Assembly: GCA_030524425.1 (NCBI GenBank)
Contig: JAUNGN010000024.1
Location: forward strand, 1-34,374
Reading direction: 5' to 3'
DNA length: 34,374 bases
Source of the DNA: Clostridia bacterium
GTDB taxonomy: Bacteria; Bacillota; Clostridia; Lachnospirales; CAG-274
Both the position numbers and the translations under genes were made by a program. Positions 29,378 to 34,374 of the stretch are shown here, one piece after another (within the stretch, counting starts at the first letter, position 1; each line of letters starts with the position of its first letter). The notes beneath the pieces are model-generated. The model ran no database searches. It worked only from the letters and a program-made list of their open reading frames with translations, and was not told where the DNA came from.

Positions 29378-30616
29378 TTACTTTAAAAATGTAATTCCGG
29401 CCTTACTTCTCATATCATCACGAAGAGCATATCTTACAGCATCTATACTGTGGTTATCCTTATCAGGATAATCAGATTTAAAGTTATCATTACTATCCTT
29501 TTCGTATTCATACCCTAAAAACTCCCTTGCTGTATTAGGGCACCTTTCATTGTCTATTATAATCTCCTCTAAATCCTGTAAAAATTTAATGCCATACTCT
29601 ACACTGTCAGGGCCTTTTTTTACACCCTTTACATTTAAGCCTAAATTCTTAAATTCGGCTATAGTTCTTGGTTCTGCACTATCACCCATTACGAGGCAAT
29701 TATCTTTATTCTGTTTCATAATGGCATCAACTGCCAGCCTGTTTGACATACCAACCTTATGTATTTCAAAGAAAATATATAATCTTCTTCTTGTTTTATC
29801 AAAATGACACTCTGCATAATGAAGAGGGTCAACTGCATAGCCAAAGTCAACAGCTCTTTTAATATGGTCAAAATTATTAATTTCATCATCAGTTATATTT
29901 CTAATTGTAATATTAGTAAATATCTCTCCGCCTGTTCCCCTTACTTCACCTAAGTACTCATGAGCGTAAGCATCATAATTAACATTTTTTAAATGTTCCG
30001 CTTCAACAAAAAACTGTTCGCCAAGCCATTTCTTGGGAACAGTCAAATAATTACTGTGATGTACCAGTCTGTCTTTTCTTTCTTCAAGAATCTCATTATT
30101 TACCCAATTTCTCTGCGACCTGGGAGGATTATAGGAGTAAAATACTACAAAGCTTTCGCCACCTCTCATAAGGGACTGATTTATTGTTCTTATTTCCTCC
30201 ATACCATTAAACTCATCAACTTCTTCATACCATATATACTTACAATAGCCATTTTTAAATTTTGTGGATTTAATTTTCTTAGGCTTATCTGCCCCTCTAA
30301 AAATTATTCTCTGCTTACCGTATATAAGTTCCAAAGGACTGAGCTTTACCTGCCAATATTGCTCAACACCTAACACCTGAATAGCCCATAAAAGCTGTTC
30401 AAATACACTGTCTTTAAGATATTGACCAACTTTTCTTATTGCAACAGCATTAGCATTACTGTCATTCATTATCCCAAGAATTATTTCTATACTTATAAAT
30501 GATGACTTTGTACTGCCTCTGCCACCTTTGAGCCAGTAATGAGTATATTTATCCGCTTTTAAAAAATTGTGTACACTATAAAAGGATGGCGCAATGAGAT
30601 TAGATAATCTACTCAT
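29378..30616 (-). CDS. Terminase large subunit
   Basis: A 412-residue packaging motor and nuclease. Walker A is GGRGSTKS at residues 31-38, Walker B is the YIWYEEVDEF strand, and the C-terminal RNase H-like nuclease has RAVDFGYAVDPLHYA, LVMGDSAEPRTIAEF and DKDNHSIDAVRYALRDD supplying acidic metal ligands. The closest pattern is the PBSX/Terminase_3 group. It overlaps the small subunit gene by 8 bases. Confidence 0.92.
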   Translation of the reverse strand: MSRLSNLIAPSFYSVHNFLKADKYTHYWLKGGRGSTKSSFISIEIILGIMNDSNANAVAIRKVGQYLKDSVFEQLLWAIQVLGVEQYWQVKLSPLELIYGKQRIIFRGADKPKKIKSTKFKNGYCKYIWYEEVDEFNGMEEIRTINQSLMRGGESFVVFYSYNPPRSQRNWVNNEILEERKDRLVHHSNYLTVPKKWLGEQFFVEAEHLKNVNYDAYAHEYLGEVRGTGGEIFTNITIRNITDDEINNFDHIKRAVDFGYAVDPLHYAECHFDKTRRRLYIFFEIHKVGMSNRLAVDAIMKQNKDNCLVMGDSAEPRTIAEFKNLGLNVKGVKKGPDSVEYGIKFLQDLEEIIIDNERCPNTAREFLGYEYEKDSNDNFKSDYPDKDNHSIDAVRYALRDDMRSKAGITFLK

Positions 30617-31103
30617 TTACATCATCCTTTGGTATGTCATCTATTATTTCAACCTTAGATACATCAACTTCCACTTTATCAGTAAGCAAACCATATCTTT
30701 TAGCAAGCAATTCAGCAGCTTTATTACTGTCACATAGTCTTGCAGGTATTTGTACAATCTGCGGAGTTTCCTTTTTTACCGTCTGCTTTCTTGGTGTGCC
30801 TTTTTCATCTGGAACGTATGTTGATACTTCTTCTGAAAGGGTAACAACAACATTTTCTTTATGTTCCCTGCGCATTACCGAAGTAAGATACTCCATAACC
30901 TCTGTGGCTTCTGCAATGCTGTCCTTTTTGACAGTTTCCATCAATTCATCAATATATTTTTGAATATTAGGTTTTATAAGGTTTTCAGCTCCAATAACCG
31001 CAGCTGTCTTTTCAGAATATCCTGCTCGGATTGCTGCCTGTGTGGCATTACAATCAATTAAATATTCCTCACAAAATCTTTTCTGTTTATCTGTCAGTTT
31101 CAT
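30609..31103 (-). CDS. Terminase small subunit
   Basis: A 164-residue DNA-recognition subunit of Terminase_2 type: LTDKQKRFCEEYLIDCNATQAAIRAGYSEKTAAVIGAENLIKPNIQKYIDELM is a textbook N-terminal HTH. The middle is a coil, the C-terminus (YVPDEKGTPRKQTVKKETPQIVQIPARLCDSNKAAELLAKRYGL) the region that contacts the large subunit. ATG 31103 is chosen, seven bases after GGGAGGT; the ATG seven codons upstream has no such site. It starts the late operon. Confidence 0.9.
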   Translation of the reverse strand: MKLTDKQKRFCEEYLIDCNATQAAIRAGYSEKTAAVIGAENLIKPNIQKYIDELMETVKKDSIAEATEVMEYLTSVMRREHKENVVVTLSEEVSTYVPDEKGTPRKQTVKKETPQIVQIPARLCDSNKAAELLAKRYGLLTDKVEVDVSKVEIIDDIPKDDVNE

Positions 31104-31137
31104 CAATGCCACCTCCCCCGACATTTATACTCACAAA

Positions 31138-31175
31138 GCAAAAAGCAACCCCTATATTTCAGAGTTGCTTTTTGC
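31138..31175. terminator. Inverted repeat between the late regulator and terS
   Basis: Perfect 12-bp arms GCAAAAAGCAAC (31138-31149) and GTTGCTTTTTGC (31164-31175) with a 14-base loop. It can form a terminator-like hairpin on either strand and, on the minus strand, lies in the leader of the late operon about 35 bases before terS. Confidence 0.6.
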
Positions 31176-31199
31176 CTAAATTAGAAAGGAGTAACTCAA

Positions 31200-31238
31200 A
31201 TGAATGAATTACCAATGTCAAATGAAAAAGTTCTGTAG
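31200..31238 (+). pseudogene. Stub of an antirepressor-like gene start (12 codons)
   Basis: A strong AGAAAGGAG lies eight bases before ATG 31200, and the frame reads MNELPMSNEKVL then TAG. MNEL followed by a short polar stretch and VL/VM is how the antirepressor at 15019 begins (MNELQVLENNGQRVM), so this may be the broken start of such a gene, on the opposite strand from its neighbours. It may also be a true tiny peptide. No plus-strand promoter was seen before it. Confidence 0.35.
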
Positions 31239-31277
31239 CCAACTTTTTACAGTATCATTTTAACACATAATAGTGTG

Positions 31278-31688
31278 TCATTCTATGTCATCTTTAGATA
31301 TTATACTTAAAATTTTTGAATGAATCCTATGAATCTGCTTCCAACTATAATTCATCTCCACACATATATCCTCCCAATGCAAGCCCTGTATATATCTCTT
31401 GCGCATCAGACGCCTTTCTGTTTCATCATCTAGGCTTTCAATACATCTTTCAATTTTATACAGTTCACATAAAGCTGCATCATATTTATGTAAATAATCA
31501 CGCCTTATTTTATCAGCTCTTGCCACTAAATTCCCGATACTGTCATTTACGGAGCTGCCCTTTGGCATACCATCCACTGCTACAGCCTTTAAACTTCTTA
31601 TATCCTCTGCTAAATGTTCAGCCTGTAATTTTAATTCCTCCGCTTCCCTTTTCAAAGGCAAATATCTCTTTAACTCCGCTTTATCCAT
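31278..31688 (-). CDS. Late-gene regulator, DUF1492/ArpU-like
   Basis: A 136-residue protein. The first 80 residues are helical (KAELKRYLPLKREAEELKLQAEHLAEDIRSLKAVAVDGMPKG), and the C-terminal 45 (ETERRLMRKRYIQGLHWEDICVEMNYSWKQIHRIHSKILSII) are a sigma-70 region 4-like HTH. Proteins of this kind (RinA/ArpU/DUF1492) lie just before terS in Firmicutes prophages and switch on late genes. AAGGGGTGG precedes the ATG. A dyad ACAC-ATAATA-GTGT at 31263-31276, downstream and before terS, is a possible target. Confidence 0.78.
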   Translation of the reverse strand: MDKAELKRYLPLKREAEELKLQAEHLAEDIRSLKAVAVDGMPKGSSVNDSIGNLVARADKIRRDYLHKYDAALCELYKIERCIESLDDETERRLMRKRYIQGLHWEDICVEMNYSWKQIHRIHSKILSIISKDDIE

Positions 31689-31698
31689 AATCCACCCC

Positions 31699-31727
31699 TT
31701 GACCTAAAACCAATTTACAGTTATAAT
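31699..31727 (+). promoter_or_regulatory. Plus-strand promoter upstream of the late regulator
   Basis: TTGACC (31699-31704), 17-base spacer, TATAAT (31722-31727). It points away from the regulator gene, toward a terminator 20 bases further. Confidence 0.55.
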
Positions 31728-31733
31728 ATATAT

Positions 31734-31776
31734 GTATTCTCAAAACTGCTCTCTGGCTTCGGTCAGGGGGCTTTTT
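31734..31776 (+). ncRNA. Candidate very short antisense RNA
   Basis: From the predicted start (about 31734) only 14 bases precede a hairpin GCTCTCTG (31748-31755) / CAGGGGGC (31764-31771) followed by TTTTTATTTT, an intrinsic terminator on this strand. The RNA of about 43 nt would be antisense to the leader of the late regulator mRNA. Confidence 0.42.
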
Positions 31777-31869
31777 ATTTTGGTCCATAGTTACTTAATA
31801 TGTTAATTTTTGTTAAGGCGTGTCTCGCTTATGACACAATTCTGCAATAATGAGTTGAAATCCGTCATC

Positions 31870-32055
31870 TCAGATTGACGTACAGAGCTCCTCTAAAATA
31901 TCTATAGCACTCCTTACATTTTCCTCAGCATCACCTATAAAATCCCAGGCATCATGTAATTCAGCCTCAGCTTCATTGTCAAAATCCAATATACATTTTG
32001 TTTGAAAATTTAACTCTTCTTCAATTCTTTTCAATGTTTCAATAATATCTTTCAC
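31870..32055 (-). CDS. Small acidic helical protein
   Basis: A 61-residue acidic protein (DIIETLKRIEEELNFQTKCILDFDNEAEAELHDAWDFIGDAEENVRSAIDILEEL) that reads as two amphipathic helices. No family recognised. It is four bases after the gene upstream, part of the middle operon. Confidence 0.55.
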   Translation of the reverse strand: MKDIIETLKRIEEELNFQTKCILDFDNEAEAELHDAWDFIGDAEENVRSAIDILEELCTSI

Positions 32056-32058
32056 TCT

Positions 32059-32412
32059 TTAATCCTCCATAACCTTATCCCAAGCATCAAAAAAATTCAT
32101 ATTTACAAACAATTTTTTATTGTATATATAATCGGGTGCAAATAAAGGATAACCGTCTTTGTCCTTTACTGCATCAGGAAACTTTTCAAAAAAGTCATCC
32201 CTGTAGGTTTTAGGTGGATGCTCGTCCGACCATTTCTGAACAATAGCAATGGCTTCATCAGGATATTTAGCTTGAAAGTCGTGGCAAAATATTCCTTCGC
32301 TATTATTAAAAACATCAAAAGGGCAGAAGGATGAACATTTTATCGTGCAATTTTTTGTCATCCTCCCCTTTTCTTTTAAATAATTTTCTGTTTTACTGCA
32401 ATCAATTTTCAT
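32059..32412 (-). CDS. Conserved phage protein with N-terminal Cys cluster
   Basis: A 117-residue protein. Cys residues at CSK, NCTIKCSSFCPF and FCHDF suggest metal binding. The segment YPDEAIAIVQKWSDEHPPKTYRDDFFEKFPDA is common in hypothetical proteins of Clostridia prophages; no function is known. The start has AGGAGG upstream. Confidence 0.6.
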   Translation of the reverse strand: MKIDCSKTENYLKEKGRMTKNCTIKCSSFCPFDVFNNSEGIFCHDFQAKYPDEAIAIVQKWSDEHPPKTYRDDFFEKFPDAVKDKDGYPLFAPDYIYNKKLFVNMNFFDAWDKVMED

Positions 32413-32444
32413 AATCTTCCTCCTTCTGTAAACTCAGCGTAAAC

Positions 32445-32792
32445 CTATTCCAGAAATTCTTCCCAGTCCAGAGCCTGTCCGCAGTTTTCGCATTTTTCAA
32501 CACAATCCTCGACCTCAGCACCGCATTTAGGGCAATAAAAAATTACACTTTTTTCAGGCTTTTTAGGTACAAATAACTTGTCAACATTCCATTCATAGCA
32601 GGTAAAGTTATTCATAATATCTTCAAACGTTGTAAAATATTCTGCCACTGTTTCATATGATTCACAATTTCTTACAACAATGCCTATTTGTTCATATCCG
32701 GGAATGTTTTTAATAGCCGGAATCACATCATATTTATTACCATATTTGAACCCAAATTCGTTGTCATTATTACCTATGTAATACATTCTCAT
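32445..32792 (-). CDS. Hypothetical protein with C-terminal zinc ribbon
   Basis: A 115-residue protein. The last 30 residues hold CPKCGAEVEDCVEKCENCGQ, a zinc ribbon. The N-terminal 80 residues (MRMYYIGNNDNEFGFKYGNKYDVI...) are not recognised. It is in the middle operon upstream of the late regulator. No strong Shine-Dalgarno is seen before ATG 32792. Confidence 0.55.
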   Translation of the reverse strand: MRMYYIGNNDNEFGFKYGNKYDVIPAIKNIPGYEQIGIVVRNCESYETVAEYFTTFEDIMNNFTCYEWNVDKLFVPKKPEKSVIFYCPKCGAEVEDCVEKCENCGQALDWEEFLE

Positions 32793-32802
32793 AATTAATT
32801 AT

Positions 32803-33000
32803 CTACCTTTCACATTCAACCAACCAATTACACTGATTAAAACCAATTAAATCAGTTGTTGGTTTTCTCCTGCATTTTTTCCTTGTTACATCTGCATCTG
32901 ATAAATATACCTGATGACTTTTACAATATGCAACTGGATTTTCACAAATTTTATTATTTAAACCCATCTTAGGATGGTCTTGTTTAGTTTTATAGTTCAT
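32803..33000 (-). CDS. Small Cys-rich phage protein
   Basis: A 65-residue protein with spaced Cys (KICENPVAYCKSHQVYLSDADVTRKKCRRKPTTDLIGFNQCNWL). The PVAYCxxHQVYLSxxDVxRKxC pattern recurs in small proteins of Firmicutes phages and suggests a zinc-binding fold. Function unknown. It overlaps the end of the preceding gene by 11 bases. Confidence 0.62.
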   Translation of the reverse strand: MNYKTKQDHPKMGLNNKICENPVAYCKSHQVYLSDADVTRKKCRRKPTTDLIGFNQCNWLVECER

Positions 33001-33532
33001 TATTTTTATCCTTTTCTAAATATTTTTTAATTTCTGGCTGAATATACTCTGTAAATATTTTTACAAATGTTTTAGCTTGCGGATGATAATCATATACTAA
33101 ACATTCATATAAATCTATATCAGCCAATAAATCATCATTGTCCCACTCCTCAATACTACTCAGAAAATCATTTGAATCATACACATAATCATAATCTGTA
33201 AAAAATTTTCTTAACCTATTTTGATATTCTTCATCATCGTCAAAAATATCTATAATTATATTAATAGTGCCCTCAAGGTCAAATTCTATTCTTCTTGCAA
33301 TTTTTCTTAATAGATACTCACTATCAACAGTAGCCATTAATTTCAAAAACATTTCATCTGTTTCAGGCCATCTATATGCATAATCTCCACAGTCAGTACA
33401 AGCTGACATAATACCATTTTTTAAATCCAGATTAACAACACCCCACATACAAGAATGGTATAATTCATCATTTTCAATCATACTTACACCAAATTGTAAT
33501 ATTTGTGGTGAGTTATTTGTTGTTATTTTCAT
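32990..33532 (-). CDS. Hypothetical protein, acidic
   Basis: A 180-residue acidic protein, not recognised. It has CMWGVVNLDLKNGIMSACTDCGDYAYRW early on, with a CTDC pair, then long acidic helices (FDDDEEYQNRLRKFF, IEEWDNDDLLADIDLYECL). ATG 33532 (MKITTNN) overlaps the end of the HNH gene and is preferred to an ATG six codons earlier, with GAAAGGG ahead of it. Confidence 0.55.
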   Translation of the reverse strand: MKITTNNSPQILQFGVSMIENDELYHSCMWGVVNLDLKNGIMSACTDCGDYAYRWPETDEMFLKLMATVDSEYLLRKIARRIEFDLEGTINIIIDIFDDDEEYQNRLRKFFTDYDYVYDSNDFLSSIEEWDNDDLLADIDLYECLVYDYHPQAKTFVKIFTEYIQPEIKKYLEKDKNNEL

Positions 33533-33893
33533 TTTCTTCAACCCTTTCAAAATAAAATTTTACAGGCTTATCCATTGCTGATATAAGGCTATATTTAATG
33601 CCTATCCTGTATATGTAACTATCTCTTGCTAGTTTTTTAGGAATTTCTTGTATCATCTGTCTAAATGTTTCTATTTTATGTGCTCTTTTATAATGATTGC
33701 ACTTTCGGCAAGCTGGCATAAGATTATTAAAATCCCAAAGTTCAGCTTCCATTTTTGACTTATCCCAATTCCGTAATGGCTCAAAATGGTCAACCTGCAT
33801 ATCCTTATATTCAAGCTCACAACCACAGTAGGCACAATGCCCATTATATTTTTCAAAGACACGCTGCCTATCAGCTTTAGATAACCGTTTCAT
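33513..33893 (-). CDS. HNH endonuclease
   Basis: A 126-residue protein with a full HNH motif: CAYCG (Cys20, Cys23), VDHFEPL (Asp35, His36), DFNNLMPACRKCNHYK (Asn57, Cys62, Cys65, His67). Phage HNH proteins near terminase genes can assist DNA cleavage at cos sites, and others act in recombination. Here it is about 2.4 kb ahead of terS, with small genes between, so a packaging role is only possible. It overlaps the gene on each side. Confidence 0.88.
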   Translation of the reverse strand: MKRLSKADRQRVFEKYNGHCAYCGCELEYKDMQVDHFEPLRNWDKSKMEAELWDFNNLMPACRKCNHYKRAHKIETFRQMIQEIPKKLARDSYIYRIGIKYSLISAMDKPVKFYFERVEENENNNK

Positions 33894-34257
33894 TTTTTCC
33901 CTCCATCTTCCTCAATGCTGCCTCTGCCGCCTCTTTTGTTAAAAATACTGTTTTGCCTATGTCGGAAATTTTAGCACGGAAGCTGTAACGAAGGCAAAAT
34001 GTTCCCCTTGTATGAAAATACTCAACAGGATTATTAAATCTATCTACCCCAATATGTATAGCATATATTTTTCCATCTATGATGTTATACTTCAGCAAGC
34101 CTGTCTCTTTATTTTTATATAAAGGATTTATTAAATACACCGTATCCCCGACCTTACAAGGTAGCTTAAGCAGTTTGCCTTGTTCCGCCAAGTCCTCATA
34201 ACATGCTAGCACTCCAGCAATCGTATCCAACATTGCATGATTTCTGCTCTGTATCAA
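33877..34257 (-). CDS. Conserved phage protein with KVGDTVY motif, start uncertain
   Basis: The frame reads ...IAGVLACYEDLAEQGKLLKLPCKVGDTVYLINPLYKN...FLTKEAAEAALRKMEGKNE. The YEDLAEQGxLLxLPCKVGDTVY and FLTKEEAExAL parts recur in short proteins of Firmicutes phages; function unknown. The first start codon here is TTG 34257 with no good ribosome site. The frame stays open upstream to a TAG near 34338 through a coding-like stretch (GEVYIKLADGSVTTVNG), so the true start may have been lost or moved by a small change. Bases 34258-34374 hold nothing else I can name. Confidence 0.6.
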   Translation of the reverse strand: MIQSRNHAMLDTIAGVLACYEDLAEQGKLLKLPCKVGDTVYLINPLYKNKETGLLKYNIIDGKIYAIHIGVDRFNNPVEYFHTRGTFCLRYSFRAKISDIGKTVFLTKEAAEAALRKMEGKNETVI

Positions 34258-34374
34258 CCCATTAACTGTAGTAACTGAACCATCAGCAAGCTTAATATAT
34301 ACTTCTCCATCGGAAACATATGGTGCTATACTAAAAAAGTAGACAAAAAACTAAGTCATATATTATAATAAAAT

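Noticed and set aside
31681..31788. 35-codon minus-strand frame (MDQNKKPPDRSQRAV...) ahead of the late regulator
   Set aside because: No ribosome site, and it overlaps a plus-strand terminator and the regulator start; its reading is likely by chance.

Overview
The window is most of a temperate tailed prophage of the contractile-tail (PBSX/Mu-like myovirus) type, in a low-GC Firmicute, most likely a member of the Clostridia. Supporting this are the AT-rich sequence, strong GGAGG ribosome sites, sigma-A style promoters with 17-bp spacers, and the gene families themselves (XkdK/XkdM/XkdN/XkdQ/XkdR/XkdS/XkdT types, a phage_min_cap GP20 scaffold, a DUF2479 baseplate protein and an r1t-like holin). 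No integrase, replication gene, tRNA or att site could be identified, so both prophage ends probably lie outside or could not be seen.

Layout. Almost all genes read on the minus strand, from right to left. 34.3-31.3 kb: end of the early/middle region with an HNH nuclease, small Cys-rich proteins and a DUF1492/ArpU-like regulator of late genes. 31.1-20.1 kb: packaging, head and tail-tube genes (terS, terL, portal, MuF, scaffold, capsid, connectors, tail terminator, sheath, tube, tail chaperone with a programmed -1 frameshift, tape measure). 17.6-12.0 kb: an accessory/lysogeny block lies inside the tail operon, between the tape measure and the LysM/hub/baseplate genes. 12.0-3.5 kb: tail hub, baseplate, fibre and receptor-binding genes. 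3.5-2.4 kb: lysis genes. 2.4-0.2 kb: independently transcribed cargo, a P-loop ATPase of the Sll1717/FunZ type and two tiny genes. 1-163: the 3' end of a plus-strand XRE regulator.

The accessory block is the unusual part. It holds a CI-like repressor on the plus strand facing an XRE protein and two antirepressors, a membrane protein and a secreted protein, and several regulatory RNAs. Between the repressor and the secreted protein is a cas-less mini-CRISPR array: two type II-like 36-nt repeats around one 30-nt spacer, with its own promoter, a 5' anti-repeat, a third degenerate repeat and a terminator. Next to the block's left end is a convergent type I toxin-antitoxin candidate (20-residue hydrophobic peptide, occluded ribosome site, overlapping antisense RNA). 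The membrane and secreted genes are led by a 16-bp perfect hairpin that hides the ribosome site, with a consensus promoter built into it, so that only mRNA started there should be translated.

Other points of note: the MuF head protein ends in a BECR-type nuclease (toxin-like) domain without a visible immunity gene; the 630 bases between MuF and the scaffold gene carry a structured RNA, three intrinsic terminators and a leader peptide ahead of the capsid genes; and the tail hub is fused to two cell-wall-active domains. All calls come from reading the sequence; no database search was run.
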